Shown here: piece by piece, positions 55,491 through 64,000 of the stretch
Layout: every line of letters begins with the position of its first letter
Numbering within the stretch: the first letter of the stretch is position 1
DNA from: Pseudomonadota bacterium
GTDB taxonomy: Bacteria > Pseudomonadota > Alphaproteobacteria > Rhizobiales > Hyphomicrobiaceae
NCBI GenBank assembly: GCA_018242295.1
Contig: JAFECE010000002.1
Coordinates: forward strand, 303,646-367,645
DNA: 64,000 nt
Reading direction: 5' to 3'
Program-made: the position numbers and the translations under genes
The notes under the pieces: generated by a model
What the model saw: only the letters and a program-made list of their open reading frames with translations
The model's database searches: none
Told to the model about the DNA's origin: nothing

Positions 55491-56495
55491 TCAGCCATGC
55501 TCCGGTTTTTGCTTCGGCGGGTGCGATTGAGAGCGCTCGCCATGCGGATGGCCCTGAGGGTGAACGGACGCGAAATTCGGAGGTTTGGCATTCCGATGCT
55601 CCGCAGAATGTTCGAAGTGGCGCTCAGATTGCTGATGTTGAGTACCGTGTCCCGTCGCCAGTTTGGTCGAGTTATTGACCTGAGGATGTTGGCCGTTGGG
55701 CAGGCCCGTATGCATACTGGTCAGCTTGGTCTGACCGGCGGGCATAAGAGGCTGCCCGGCCTTTGCAGCGATAACGCCGTGCCCCGGAAAGACGCCGGCC
55801 TTGGCCATGGCGGTTATGCGCGGAGCGCCGTGATTCACCGAGGCGAATAGCTCCTTGTTCGTGCTGGCTGTGTGCTGGTGCTGAACCTGCAGCGATGTTG
55901 GTGCGAAGTGGTGCTCTTGGCCGGCTTGCATCTCCATCGGTGTAGGTTTGGCAACGACGCCGCCATTGCCGCCATTGAAGCTCACACGCTGCACGTTGTT
56001 GTTTACGACGACCGTATTGTAGGTGTTGTGAATGATCGTCGTGTTCACGTGCGTGACGGACGTGTTGTAAAAAAACGCGCCGTGGTCCCAATGGCCGCCC
56101 CAATATCCTGAGCCGGTGTAGCCGCAGCCATAATTGATGCCGCCGTAGAAGCCGACATGAGGCCCCCAGTAGCCGGCATGCCAAACATAAAAGCCGTCCT
56201 CCCAGCCCCAGTAACCCGGCGTCCACAACAGCCCGACTTGAGGGGCACGAACCCACGTTCCTGGAACCCAATAATAGTCGTCTTCATCATATGCCCAGTA
56301 GCCCGGCGCCCAGATGAAGTTCGGGCCCGGAGCGATCGGTTGAACGTAGACCGGCAGCGCCGGCGGAGCGACGCTGATCGAGAGAAACACTCCCGCGGAA
56401 GCTGGAGCGGCTAGAGGTCCGGAGAGCAACAGTGGAAGCGCGAGCATTGCTGCGAACACCGTGGCGTGGCGACAGTAAAATTTTCTGAGGTTCAT
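55491..56495 (-). CDS. YXWGXW repeat protein, secreted
   Basis: 334 residues from ATG 56495, with AGGGGGCTT upstream. The signal peptide covers about 1-34. Aromatic repeats WAPGYWAY, WVPGTWV, WTPGYWGW and WHAGYWGP (about 60-115) fit the YXWGXW family of envelope proteins. A Gly/Tyr and Asn-rich stretch with NTTIIHNTYNTVVVNNN follows, and the tail (about 200-334) is His/Gln/Pro-rich low complexity ending QSHPPKQKPEHG. Possibly surface or periplasmic; the His-rich tail could bind metal, unproved. Confidence 0.85.
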   Translation of the reverse strand: MNLRKFYCRHATVFAAMLALPLLLSGPLAAPASAGVFLSISVAPPALPVYVQPIAPGPNFIWAPGYWAYDEDDYYWVPGTWVRAPQVGLLWTPGYWGWEDGFYVWHAGYWGPHVGFYGGINYGCGYTGSGYWGGHWDHGAFFYNTSVTHVNTTIIHNTYNTVVVNNNVQRVSFNGGNGGVVAKPTPMEMQAGQEHHFAPTSLQVQHQHTASTNKELFASVNHGAPRITAMAKAGVFPGHGVIAAKAGQPLMPAGQTKLTSMHTGLPNGQHPQVNNSTKLATGHGTQHQQSERHFEHSAEHRNAKPPNFASVHPQGHPHGERSQSHPPKQKPEHG

Positions 56496-56647
56496 AATTA
56501 AGCCCCCTGATGCGAAATCTGTCCGTTCGCGGCGCATCACGCTCGAAAGGGGTGGCAAAAATTGCGCTTTGCGGCCGCAGTATCTGGCCTAAGTCTTAGT
56601 GCCTAGGCTGTTGGCGGCATGCAGGCTGAGCACAATATTGATTTTGC

Positions 56648-56723
56648 TGGTGGGCCCGCCAGGACTCGAACCTGGAACCAGACGGTTATGAGCCGTCAGC
56701 TCTAACCATTGAGCTACGGGCCC
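56648..56723 (-). tRNA. tRNA-Ile2(CAU), the lysidine type
   Basis: Acceptor GGGCCCG/CGGGCCC, D arm GCTCAATGGTTAGAGC, anticodon stem GACGG/CCGTC around CTCATAA with anticodon CAU, T arm GGTTCGAGTCC, A discriminator and encoded CCA. The C4-G69 and C5-G68 pairs and the short D loop fit the TilS-modified isoleucine tRNA better than elongator tRNA-Met. The identity call is by resemblance. Confidence 0.82.
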
Positions 56724-57037
56724 CGCGCGGCTTCTCATACCAGATGTTCGGCGAAGGGCCAGAGCTTGTCCGCAAATCTCCGTCGGCAATCTGTCGCTTT
56801 CCGGCCCCGCGACCGGATCCAGGATGATGTTGTGGACGATGGCAGCTTCAGCCGCCGCCTCGTGCAGTTCGATATCGGCGTAACCGATTGGGAGGTATCC
56901 GGAGATCCGAAGGTCGCAAGACAACCCAAAATTGCGCATCGACGCCAAATATCGCGCGTTCAGCCGAGATACAGTATCCCGCCCTCTTTTGCCCGCGAAC
57001 CGCTTATAGCGAGCGGAGAAAAGGTGAGGAGACCCCC

Positions 57038-57766
57038 ATGCTAAGCGCCCCGCGTTCTCGAGTTATCGTTTCGCTGCTCAATATCGCTCTGGCGTCAGGT
57101 TTCCTAGTGACGCAGGCAACAGTCTTGCACGCCGAGGATAAGGTTATGGAGCGCACGATTACCGTTTCCGCAACTGGGACGGCCGAAGCCGAGCCCGACA
57201 GCGCCCGCATCACTTCGGGGGTCACGACGGAAGCTAAGACCGCGCGCGAGGCGCTGGCCGCCAACAGCGAGACGATGAGCAAAGTCATCGCGGAGCTCAA
57301 AGCCGGCGGCATCAATCCGAAAGACATCCAGACTGCGGCATTCAACGTCGAGCCCGTTATGGATTTCCCCAAGGACGGGCAACCGCCGGTGCTCCGGGGC
57401 TACCGGGTAAGCAATCAGGTCGTCGTCTACGTTCGCGAGCTCGGCAAGCTGGGCGAGATACTTGATGCGATCGTGAACGCGGGCGCCAATCAAATCCAGG
57501 GGCTGACGTTCGAGGTGTCGAAAGAAGACACGCTCAAGGACGAGGCGCGCAAGGAAGCGATTGCCAACGCGCTGCGGCGCGCCAAGTTGCTGGCAACCGC
57601 CGCTGGTGCCGAAGTCGGCAACGTGATGCAGATCTCGGAAGAGACGACGTCGATCGGGCCTGTGACGTACGCTCCCCGCATGGCAAAGGCCGCGATGGCC
57701 GCGCCGATCGAGACGGGCACGAGCACGCTCGAAGCCCGCGTTACGGTGACCTGGGCGCTGAAATAG
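57038..57766 (+). CDS. SIMPL-domain (DUF541) protein, periplasmic
   Basis: 242 residues from ATG 57038, preceded by GAGGAG. The signal peptide ends near residue 31 (VLHAEDK). The SIMPL domain (about 38-240) has ITVSATGTAEAEPDSARITSG, REALAANSETMSKVIAELKA, GYRVSNQVVVYVRELGKLG and the closing LEARVTVTWALK. Its bacterial members are secreted and linked with stress survival. Monocistronic and close to the divergent tRNA-Ile gene. Confidence 0.87.
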   Translation: MLSAPRSRVIVSLLNIALASGFLVTQATVLHAEDKVMERTITVSATGTAEAEPDSARITSGVTTEAKTAREALAANSETMSKVIAELKAGGINPKDIQTAAFNVEPVMDFPKDGQPPVLRGYRVSNQVVVYVRELGKLGEILDAIVNAGANQIQGLTFEVSKEDTLKDEARKEAIANALRRAKLLATAAGAEVGNVMQISEETTSIGPVTYAPRMAKAAMAAPIETGTSTLEARVTVTWALK

Positions 57767-57791
57767 CAGCGCCCGCCCGTCAGGCGAGGTT

Positions 57792-58700
57792 TCAGGCGAG
57801 GTTGACGACTTCGACGTCGACCTTCGCCGTCGTCCCGCCGCCGGGCTGCTTCAACCAGTCACCGAAGTTGTGCATCTCGCCGGTTTCGCGGACGCGCGCG
57901 AGACGGGCCAGATCAATCTCGGCCGACACCCATTCGGCCGCGTTGAGCGTGCCTTCCGCGAGCACGCCGGTATCCGAAACATCGTGTTCGGAAGGCATAT
58001 AGATGCCCGCCGCGCCGGCATTGAAGTCGACGGCGGGCGACCAAGGCGCATCGCCGACCGTCGGGCTCTGCACGGCGGCAATCGTATTCTCGAGCGCGCG
58101 CGCCATCGAGCCTGTACGAACGCGGTGGTAGCCGGACGTCCGTTCCGTGCACGAGGGAACGAGCAGCACTTCTGCACCCGCTTCCGCCATCGCGCGCGCG
58201 ATCAACGGAAACTCGCTATCGTAGCAGATGGCGATGCCGATGGTGCCGAGCGACGTCGAGAACACGCGAACCGGACCGCCTGCGGTGACACCCCAGTTGT
58301 GTTCGAAGGGCGTCATGACCAGCTTCTCCTGCTCGCCGACAGACCCCTTGGGCGTCACGAGCTGCGCCGCATTCACGAAGCGGCCGTCGGTCTTTTTCAC
58401 CGGCCCCGATCCGACCAGAATATGCACGTGGTGCTTCTTCGCGAGTTCCAGATGGAGCTGGACGCGGCTTTCCTTGAGCTCCGCAACCTTCGTGAGCGTC
58501 GCCTGCAGATCTTCGTAGACTTCGGGACCAAAGCAGGCGGCCTGCTCGATTGCCGCATATTCCGGAAAGAGCAGAAGCGCCGCGCCCGTCGCCGCACCGT
58601 GCTTGACCCAGAGCGCGATCTTCTTCTCCCACTCGGCGAGCGTCTTCGGCTGGCCGATTGGATATTGGGAACTCGCGACTTTGAGAGACTTCGCCCGCAT
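57792..58700 (-). CDS. Carbon-nitrogen hydrolase (nitrilase superfamily)
   Basis: 302 residues. The Glu-Lys-Cys triad is visible: Glu in LLLFPEYAAIEQ, Lys in EKLVMTPFEHNWG and Cys in GIAICYDSEFP. The length and the FEHNWGV stretch match a stand-alone amidase/nitrilase branch of unknown substrate. Its ATG overlaps the stop of the GNAT gene (TGATG), and it is the third gene of a three-gene operon with an NTF2-like and a GNAT gene. Confidence 0.9.
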   Translation of the reverse strand: MRAKSLKVASSQYPIGQPKTLAEWEKKIALWVKHGAATGAALLLFPEYAAIEQAACFGPEVYEDLQATLTKVAELKESRVQLHLELAKKHHVHILVGSGPVKKTDGRFVNAAQLVTPKGSVGEQEKLVMTPFEHNWGVTAGGPVRVFSTSLGTIGIAICYDSEFPLIARAMAEAGAEVLLVPSCTERTSGYHRVRTGSMARALENTIAAVQSPTVGDAPWSPAVDFNAGAAGIYMPSEHDVSDTGVLAEGTLNAAEWVSAEIDLARLARVRETGEMHNFGDWLKQPGGGTTAKVDVEVVNLA

Positions 58701-59314
58701 CAGAAGGTTTTCATCCAGAACTGCATCTTATGGGTCGTTTCGCCGGGCTGATCGATGTCTTTCCAGTCGTAGGTTGCGACGATTCCGTCTACCGGTGCGT
58801 ACCCACGCTTTTTCCAGAATGGATCAAGTGGGGCGTAATCCGCCGGCTTCAACGGGTGATCGTCGGGCCGGACGACGCGGCAGAACGATGAGTGCGTGAA
58901 CCCGCCGAGTTTCTTCGCCTGCGCTTCGCGGCCATCGAAGAACGCGTGTCCGAGGCCATGGCCGCGGTGGCTTTTCAACAGCACGCTTTCGCCGCAATAG
59001 AAGATCTTCGAAATGTCGTAGCCGGCTTTACGGAACGGCTCACCGAATTCGTCCGCATGTTCGATCATCGGCGCCCCGGTCGAAGCGCCGACCATCTGGT
59101 CGCCGTCGTAAGCGGTAATGACCACGGCGCCCTTCGCAGCGGCAAACTTCTCGAGATACTTTTCCTCGTACTCGAGCGTACCGTCGTAGAGATACGGCCA
59201 ATCGCGAAAGACGACAATGCGCAGCCGGCTGAGATCCGGAAGGACCTTGAGAATGTCCTTGCCGGTGACCGACCTGACTTCGAGGTTCTTCTTCTCGCCT
59301 GTCGCTGCCGCCAT
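58700..59314 (-). CDS. GNAT-family N-acetyltransferase
   Basis: 204 residues from ATG 59314; an upstream in-frame start overlaps the previous gene. The GNAT acetyl-CoA motif is ESVLLKSHRGHGLGHAFFDG near 110, with DWPYLYDGTLEYEEKYLEKF in the N-terminal half. The C-terminal third has GFTHSSFCRVVRPDDHP and a FWKKRGYAPV ending typical of the family. Coupled translationally to the nitrilase gene, so the two probably act on related small molecules. Substrate unknown. Confidence 0.85.
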   Translation of the reverse strand: MAAATGEKKNLEVRSVTGKDILKVLPDLSRLRIVVFRDWPYLYDGTLEYEEKYLEKFAAAKGAVVITAYDGDQMVGASTGAPMIEHADEFGEPFRKAGYDISKIFYCGESVLLKSHRGHGLGHAFFDGREAQAKKLGGFTHSSFCRVVRPDDHPLKPADYAPLDPFWKKRGYAPVDGIVATYDWKDIDQPGETTHKMQFWMKTF

Positions 59315-59328
59315 TGCGATCGATGTCC

Positions 59329-59763
59329 TTAGCCCGCGACCTGCGCGATCCAATCCGTCAGATTGTAATAGGTCGTGACACGGGCAATCTTGCCGTCGCG
59401 GACCGCGAAGAACGTACCGGCGGGCAGAACGTATTTCTGGCCAACGGCGTCCGGCAGACCCTCTTCCGTATTCTTGTAGATTCCGTGCACGTTGAATTCC
59501 GCGGCGGCACGCGTCGCATCCTTCGAGACGAGGACGACAATGTCCTTCAGCTCTTCCTTGTAGTTATGCGACATGCGCGCATTGAAAGCGCGAAACTTCT
59601 CTTTACCCTGGCGCCGCTCGCCCTGGTTGATGTCGTGGATCACGTCGTCGGTCAGGTAGTCCAGCATGGCGTCGGTGTCGCCCCTGTTGAAGGCGGCGTA
59701 GTATTCGCGGATGAGTGCAGCCGTTGCGGCGCGGGCTTGTGATTCTGGCGTGGTATCGGACAT
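59329..59763 (-). CDS. NTF2-like (SnoaL/ketosteroid-isomerase-related) protein
   Basis: 144 residues from ATG 59763 with GGAGAG upstream. Single cone-shaped NTF2 domain: ALIREYYAAFNRGDTDAMLDYL, DDVIHDINQGERRQGKEKF, EFNVHGIYKNTEEGLPDA and FAVRDGKIARVTTYYNLTDW. It is the first gene of the leftward trio with GNAT and nitrilase, so it may bind or isomerise the pathway intermediate. Assignment to a true isomerase is not possible from sequence. Confidence 0.85.
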   Translation of the reverse strand: MSDTTPESQARAATAALIREYYAAFNRGDTDAMLDYLTDDVIHDINQGERRQGKEKFRAFNARMSHNYKEELKDIVVLVSKDATRAAAEFNVHGIYKNTEEGLPDAVGQKYVLPAGTFFAVRDGKIARVTTYYNLTDWIAQVAG

Positions 59764-59894
59764 CGGTTGTCTCTCCGGAAGGGTCGCAATGAAGCTGCCG
59801 GGGTCTTTAGCAGGTCGGACCGGAGCCTTCCATGCGCAAGCGTGGTGGGGTAAACGCGACATTTCACCTTCAGTTGCGGAATCCGGAGAAGCTA

Positions 59895-60515
59895 ATGGCG
59901 CGCGTTCAAGAGCTTTTCGTTACCCAAATCTACCGTGAAGAGCTTCAACGCGGCCCGACCTCGGCTCTGATCCAAGAGCTTGACGAAGCCGCCCGCGAAA
60001 TCTCGGCCCACGACAGGGCCGGGCAAGCCTGGGCAAAGGCGAATGATTACCCGGGATATACATCTTATGCCTCTCTCAACGACCTTCCCGACAGGCACCC
60101 CGCATTCGGCGATCTCGTCGGCGTTTTGAACCGGCATGCGAACGCATTCGTTAAAATCCTTGAGTTCGAAATGGACGGTAAGCGCCTGATGCTCGACAGC
60201 CTCTGGATCAACGTCCTGAAGCCCGGCGGACATCACACGGCACACATTCATCCGCATTCGGTGATCAGCGGCACGCTCTATCTCTCCGTCCCAAAGGACG
60301 CGAGCGCCATCAAGTACGAAGACCCGAGACTGCCGATGTTCATGGCCGCGCCGCAGCGCTTGCCCTCGGCGAAAGAGAAGAACAAGACTTTCGTGGCGAT
60401 CCAGCCCACGGCGGGCACGCTTCTGCTCTGGGAAAGCTGGCTTCGGCATGAGGTGCCGGTCAATCACGCCAAAGCCGAGCGCGTTTCCGTGAGCTTCAAT
60501 TTTCGTCTCGATTGA
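59895..60515 (+). CDS. Putative 2OG-Fe(II) oxygenase (TIGR02466 family)
   Basis: 206 residues from ATG 59895 with GGAG about 7 bases upstream. The pattern WINVLKPGGHHTAHIHPHS, then SGTLYLSVPKDAS, and later LLLWESWLRHEVPVN with RVSVSFNF is the TIGR02466 family. The histidines in HTAHIHPHS and LRHEVPV are the likely iron ligands and the final Arg should bind 2-oxoglutarate. Substrate unknown. It diverges from the NTF2 trio. Confidence 0.85.
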   Translation: MARVQELFVTQIYREELQRGPTSALIQELDEAAREISAHDRAGQAWAKANDYPGYTSYASLNDLPDRHPAFGDLVGVLNRHANAFVKILEFEMDGKRLMLDSLWINVLKPGGHHTAHIHPHSVISGTLYLSVPKDASAIKYEDPRLPMFMAAPQRLPSAKEKNKTFVAIQPTAGTLLLWESWLRHEVPVNHAKAERVSVSFNFRLD

Positions 60516-60544
60516 TCGATTGGACGAAGCAGGCGAGGGGCGTT

Positions 60545-60964
60545 CTACTCTCCGAGAACATGGACCACGATCTGCCGCGTGTGGGGCCTGCGCCGGTGCT
60601 CAAAAAGATAAATGCCTTGCCAGGTGCCGAGCATCATTTGAAATCCCGCGACGGGAACCGCCACGCTTGTTTGGGTTAGCGCACTCTTAACGTGCGCCGG
60701 CATATCGTCCGGACCCTCCGACTGATGCACGAAGAGCGGATCGCCATCCGGCACCAGACGCTTGAAGAAGGCGACGAGATCGCGCTGCACGTCCGGATCA
60801 GCATTTTCCTGGATCAGCAGGGACGCCGAGGTATGGCGGCAGAAGACGTGCACCATGCCCGTCTCGATGCCCGCCGTCCGGACAATACGCGCAACTTCGT
60901 CCGTCAATTCCAGGAGGCCAGTGCCGCGCGTCTCAACTCGCAATAGTTCCTGATATTGTCGCAT
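60545..60964 (-). CDS. YjbQ/UPF0047 family protein
   Basis: 139 residues. Recognised from VFCRHTSASLLIQENADPDVQRDL, HQSEGPDDMPAHVKSALTQT and a closing GTWQGIYLFEHRRRPHTRQI. Homologues are described as secondary thiamine-phosphate synthases and bind metal through conserved His residues. Compact single domain of usual length. It diverges from the GreB-like gene. Confidence 0.88.
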   Translation of the reverse strand: MRQYQELLRVETRGTGLLELTDEVARIVRTAGIETGMVHVFCRHTSASLLIQENADPDVQRDLVAFFKRLVPDGDPLFVHQSEGPDDMPAHVKSALTQTSVAVPVAGFQMMLGTWQGIYLFEHRRRPHTRQIVVHVLGE

Positions 60965-61001
60965 CCTGGTGCCCGTCTCCGAGAGAGCCTATATAAGCGG
61001 G

Positions 61002-61460
61002 ATGAGCAGAGCATTCGTCAAAGAATCCGATGCGGTCGAAGAGCTTCCTGATAGGCTTATCTCCGAGCACCGCAATCTGGTCACGCTGGAAGGCCTGACC
61101 CTGATCGAGGCTGAAGTCGAAAGGCTGAAGGCGGAGCTTGCTGAGGCCCAGCAGGCGAGCGATCGCGACGCGATTCAACGCGTGTCCAGGGATCTTCGCT
61201 ACTGGAAGCAACGTCTCGCCACCGCGGAGGTTCAAAAGCCTCCATCCGATAGAGCCGCCGTGGCCTTCGGATCCGTCGTGACTCTCGAAAGGGACGATGG
61301 GCGCATTCAGAAATATCGCATCGTCGGCGAGGATGAATCCAATCCCGCGAAGGGCAAGATTTCCTATGTCTCGCCCTTGGCCCAGGCTCTCATTGAAAAG
61401 AGCGTCGGCGATGTCGTTCACGCGGGCACCGGCGAAGCCGAAATCATAAAAATCGAGTAG
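61002..61460 (+). CDS. GreA/GreB-family transcription factor (GreB-like)
   Basis: 152 residues from ATG 61002 (an in-frame start at 60969 is less likely). The N-terminal coiled coil (about 15-75) has EAEVERLKAELAEAQQASD and RVSRDLRYWKQRLATAEV; the C-terminal FKBP-like domain (about 85-150) begins AVAFGSVVTLERDDG and has SPLAQALIEKSVGD. The opening MSRAFVKE is typical of GreB. It rescues stalled RNA polymerase or, in some relatives, regulates nucleoside diphosphate kinase; which applies is uncertain. Confidence 0.87.
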   Translation: MSRAFVKESDAVEELPDRLISEHRNLVTLEGLTLIEAEVERLKAELAEAQQASDRDAIQRVSRDLRYWKQRLATAEVQKPPSDRAAVAFGSVVTLERDDGRIQKYRIVGEDESNPAKGKISYVSPLAQALIEKSVGDVVHAGTGEAEIIKIE

Positions 61461-61478
61461 GCGCGGGGCCCGCTCGGA

Positions 61479-61976
61479 TCAGCTATCGCAACCATCGGCC
61501 GACGGCATGAACGACTTCATCGCCTGCTCGATTTCGTCAGCGGTCATGTCGCGCTGATGCGTTGCAATCGACCATTTGTGACCGAACGGGTCTTCGATGA
61601 TGCCGTAGCGATCACCCCAGAACATATCTGCGGGAGCCATCCGCAGCGTTGCGCCGGCTTTGACAGCCCGATCGATGAATGCATCGACGTCGGCGACGTA
61701 AAGATGGATCGTCACCGGAGTGCCGTTGAGCGAGGTTGGCGCCAACGAACCCCAATCCGGGCTTTCATCGACGAGCATCACCGACGCGTTGCCGATCTTG
61801 ATGGCCCCGTGCATCAGCTTGCCGTCCCTGCCGGCCAACCTCATCTTTTCGACAGCGCCGAAGGCCTTTTTGTAGAATTCGATCGCATCGGCCGCTCCGG
61901 CGCATACCAAATGCGGGGTGATGGCCTGGAGATCATCTCCTCGGATGACTTTGGGCTTTTCCTCAGTCTGGGTCAT
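61479..61976 (-). CDS. VOC-superfamily (glyoxalase/PhnB-like) protein
   Basis: 165 residues with a strong AAGGAGGAG ribosome site. Motifs: ITPHLVCAGAADAIEFYKKAFGAVE at the start, HGAIKIGNASVMLVDESPDWG, VTIHLYVADVDAFIDRAVKAG, WGDRYGIIEDPFGHKWSIAT. This is the two-repeat VOC fold of the PhnB-like group. The family includes metal-dependent isomerases and antibiotic-binding proteins; the ligand here is unknown. Single gene. Confidence 0.87.
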   Translation of the reverse strand: MTQTEEKPKVIRGDDLQAITPHLVCAGAADAIEFYKKAFGAVEKMRLAGRDGKLMHGAIKIGNASVMLVDESPDWGSLAPTSLNGTPVTIHLYVADVDAFIDRAVKAGATLRMAPADMFWGDRYGIIEDPFGHKWSIATHQRDMTADEIEQAMKSFMPSADGCDS

Positions 61977-62184
61977 TTCGCTCCTCCTTTTTTATAGGTG
62001 GCCGCGTTTTTCGCGGGGAAAGCGCATTGAAATTGCGTGGCACCAGCGCAATCCGTCAGGTCATCTTCATGCGTAAAAAGGCTTCTTCATGCTTCATGAA
62101 GCCAGAATAGCAAAATAGCGCTGCTCTCTCCGAAGGCGAAGAAAATTTGTCCCTCAGGAATAACGGAGCGACACGGTGCATTGC

Positions 62185-62919
62185 CTAACGCCTGACGGCC
62201 ACGTGGCAATAGTCGGAAATTTCGGGGAACTCTGGACTATGCGCTGTCTCGTCCTTAACGACGTGCACCGTTTGCAGATCCGCGGATCGCGCCGCTTCCA
62301 GCTCTTTTGGATTGTCCGAGAAGTAAACGATGCGGGCTGGCCTCGTGCCGATATGCTCGGAAATGCGAAGATACGATGAGGGTTCGGTTTTGGGGCCAAC
62401 ATCGGTGTCGAAATATTGAGAAAACAACGAGCGCAAGTCGCCCGCGGTGCCGAATTCAAAAAACAATTGCTGTGCCTGCACGGAGCCCGAGGAATAGATG
62501 TAAAGAGGCAGACCTTCCGACTTCCACTGCTTCATCGCTCGCAGGGCATCAGAAAAAATCGTGCTTCTGAGCGCGCCAGAGCGATAGCCGCTTTCCCAGA
62601 TCAAGCCTTGCAGCTTCTTGAGTGGAGGCGCCTTGACGTCCCGCGCTTGCCAGTCGAGCAGGGAGCTCACGGCATCACTTCCCCCAGCGAGGGCCTTTGC
62701 CTGCATGAGAATATCTTGAACGCCCGGGCTCGTGAAATTTTCGGATACGAACCCTTCCAAACGATCCTGCGAGTAGGGAAAAAGCGTATCGCGAACGAAA
62801 CTGATAGGGCTGATCGTGCCCTCGATATCGAGAAGCACGGCATCGGCTTCAATGTGTACGAGCGCCTGCGTCTCAGGCGTCGCCAGCTGTAGTTCACTCA
62901 CGTCGGGTGGCACCATCAA
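62185..62919 (-). CDS. mtnC: Acireductone synthase (enolase-phosphatase)
   Basis: 244 residues. Bifunctional HAD enzyme of methionine salvage that converts 2,3-diketo-5-methylthiopentyl-1-phosphate to acireductone. The catalytic motif is DIEGT at 31-35 (Asp31 nucleophile), followed by [28 protein letters not shown] and [13 protein letters not shown] are the later HAD motifs. Its start overlaps the mtnD stop (ATGA). Confidence 0.94.
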   Translation of the reverse strand: MMVPPDVSELQLATPETQALVHIEADAVLLDIEGTISPISFVRDTLFPYSQDRLEGFVSENFTSPGVQDILMQAKALAGGSDAVSSLLDWQARDVKAPPLKKLQGLIWESGYRSGALRSTIFSDALRAMKQWKSEGLPLYIYSSGSVQAQQLFFEFGTAGDLRSLFSQYFDTDVGPKTEPSSYLRISEHIGTRPARIVYFSDNPKELEAARSADLQTVHVVKDETAHSPEFPEISDYCHVAVRR

Positions 62920-63464
62920 GCTGCTTGGTAGGTCGGCACGCTCTCAGCGATCGCGTCGCCGGTATAATGCGCGATCCAGCCCGAAGGATCGTTGAAAAGA
63001 CGGATCACCGTGAAGTTTCCTTCCGATCCGCCATCGAACCAGTGCTTGGTGCCGCGCGGAACGGAGAGAAGGTCGTCTGACGTGCCGACGATTTGATAAA
63101 CCTTATCACCGACATGAAGATAGAAGGCGCCGCTGCCTTCGACGAAGAACCGGACCTCGTCCTCGTCATGTGTGTGCTCGCTCAAAAACTTCTGCCGCAA
63201 AGCCGGCCAGTTCGGATTACCCGGGCGAACATGAATGACATCGGCGTTCGTGTAGCCGCGCTCATTTTTCAGGCGGTCGATCTGCGGCTTGTAAGCCGTT
63301 AAAATTTCTTCCGAAGACGAATCCGATGAGAGCGGCTCCTCAGCTTTCCAGCGCTCGATGCTAGCGCCGGTATGAGCCAGCTCTTCCTTGATAAGAGCGA
63401 AATCGATGGTGTCCAAAAGAACATCCGTGGCGTCAGCTGCGGAATAGACAACGAGCTGTGTCAT
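62916..63464 (-). CDS. mtnD: Acireductone dioxygenase
   Basis: 182 residues from ATG 63464, which overlaps the mtnB stop and has AGGAG upstream. Cupin enzyme that turns acireductone plus O2 into the methionine precursor (iron form) or CO-yielding off-product (nickel form). Metal ligands are His97, His99 and Glu103 in [12 protein letters not shown] and His141 in GTKHWFD. Middle gene of mtnB-mtnD-mtnC. Confidence 0.94.
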   Translation of the reverse strand: MTQLVVYSAADATDVLLDTIDFALIKEELAHTGASIERWKAEEPLSSDSSSEEILTAYKPQIDRLKNERGYTNADVIHVRPGNPNWPALRQKFLSEHTHDEDEVRFFVEGSGAFYLHVGDKVYQIVGTSDDLLSVPRGTKHWFDGGSEGNFTVIRLFNDPSGWIAHYTGDAIAESVPTYQAA

Positions 63465-64000
63465 GGTCGATAGCTCCTGAAGACAATCATCTGGTTGAAC
63501 AGCGCTTCTAACGCCTCCAAATGGCGCGTGGCATCGCGAGGCGTCCTTCCCCACGCGTAAAGTCCGTGGCCCGCCAGCAAATATCCCGGAGCACGTATCT
63601 GCTGCGCGGGTACTCGCTCGGCAAGGCGCGACGCAACCCGCTGCGAGAGCGCGTCGATATCTTGATCATTGGTGAAGACCGGAACCTCGACGGTCGCCTC
63701 GTGAGACGTCACGCCAACAAGCGCCTTCTGCAATTCCCAGCCGTTGAGCAGGACGGCGCCGTCAGCGAGGTGAGCATGTCCGATCACGGTCGAGGAGGGG
63801 CCGTGAATATGGAAGATGGCACCGATATCGGGATTGTCCGCATATTGCCGGATGTGGAGCGCGGCTTCGGCAGAAGAGCCCGGCAAGAGCGGCTCGTCGA
63901 GGGATTGGATCAAGACATCCGACGGCGTCAGCGTGCCCTTGTCGGCACCGCTTCGCGTAATCGCGACGCGCGTCGCATCGATCCGGACCGAGAAATTTCC
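63461..64000 (-). CDS. mtnB: Methylthioribulose-1-phosphate dehydratase (partial)
   Basis: The frame is open to the window end; the visible part is 179 residues and the N-terminus is missing. Aldolase-class-II-like fold: GNFSVR at the edge, [26 protein letters not shown] and [12 protein letters not shown] with the zinc-binding histidines. Dehydrates 5-methylthioribulose-1-phosphate in methionine salvage. Its stop overlaps the mtnD start. An apparent internal TTG start at 63913 is not the true start. Confidence 0.93.
   Translation of the reverse strand, partial: GNFSVRIDATRVAITRSGADKGTLTPSDVLIQSLDEPLLPGSSAEAALHIRQYADNPDIGAIFHIHGPSSTVIGHAHLADGAVLLNGWELQKALVGVTSHEATVEVPVFTNDQDIDALSQRVASRLAERVPAQQIRAPGYLLAGHGLYAWGRTPRDATRHLEALEALFNQMIVFRSYRP

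Noticed and set aside
56648-56723. Elongator tRNA-Met
   Set aside because: Anticodon CAU is shared, but the acceptor C4-G69/C5-G68 pairs and short D loop favour tRNA-Ile2.

Overview
The window looks like a chromosomal segment of a GC-rich methylotrophic alphaproteobacterium of the order Hyphomicrobiales. Hyphomicrobium or a close relative is my best guess. The reasons are a lanthanide-type methanol dehydrogenase (xoxF), a soluble NAD-dependent formate dehydrogenase very like the Pseudomonas sp. 101 enzyme, a partial Sox/FccB sulfur module, DUF2865, DUF2059 and YXWGXW proteins, alphaproteobacterial REP-like elements, and the rpiA-DUF2059-gor order. This placement is inferred from gene content; I could not run a search. 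Nearly all the DNA is coding. I see no integrase, transposase, phage gene or CRISPR array.

Layout. Bases 1-9,000 hold a 3-hydroxyisobutyrate-dehydrogenase-like gene cut by the window edge, a threonine deaminase, a large diheme secreted protein with DUF4384, an ornithine/diaminopimelate-type decarboxylase, msrA and a SYLF-domain protein, ending at tRNA-Val(CAC). Bases 9,100-27,400 are mostly housekeeping: an RND/MMPL exporter, a DsrE-like protein, gph, rpiA, a DUF2059 protein, gor, an SDR, class II DAHP synthase, nadE, gltX, a DUF2865 protein, cysS, a GNAT enzyme and citramalate synthase. REP-like repeats sit in several gaps here. Bases 27,750-39,420 are the metabolic-accessory part: two outer-membrane beta-barrel proteins, a BNR-repeat/ubiquitin-like gene pair, LysR-formate dehydrogenase-HPP, xoxF with a divergent diheme cytochrome c, and soxYZ facing fccB.

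Bases 39,580-51,000 form a fatty-acid block. fadE, fadJ, a thiolase and a cyclopropane-fatty-acid synthase run rightwards. fadD and a MerR regulator run leftwards to meet them. An acyl carrier protein and a ketoacyl synthase then run rightwards again. A perfect 16-bp palindrome in front of fadE is a plausible site for the MerR regulator. Bases 51,200-64,000 carry a cyclophilin-like protein, an FMN hydroxyacid oxidase, a polyprenyl-phosphate sugar transferase, an orphan methyltransferase, a YXWGXW protein, tRNA-Ile2(CAU), a SIMPL protein, a three-gene NTF2/GNAT/nitrilase operon, a 2OG-Fe(II) oxygenase, YjbQ, a GreB-like factor, a VOC protein, and the methionine-salvage operon mtnB-mtnD-mtnC, with mtnB cut by the window end.

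How it fits together. XoxF and formate dehydrogenase are the first and last steps of periplasmic-to-cytoplasmic C1 oxidation. The diheme cytochromes could pass electrons from methanol or sulfide oxidation to the respiratory chain. The fad genes give a beta-oxidation cycle under its own regulator. The least explained parts are the BNR/di-glycine ubiquitin-like pair, the ACP-ketoacyl synthase pair, the orphan methyltransferase and several dyad-symmetric operator candidates.
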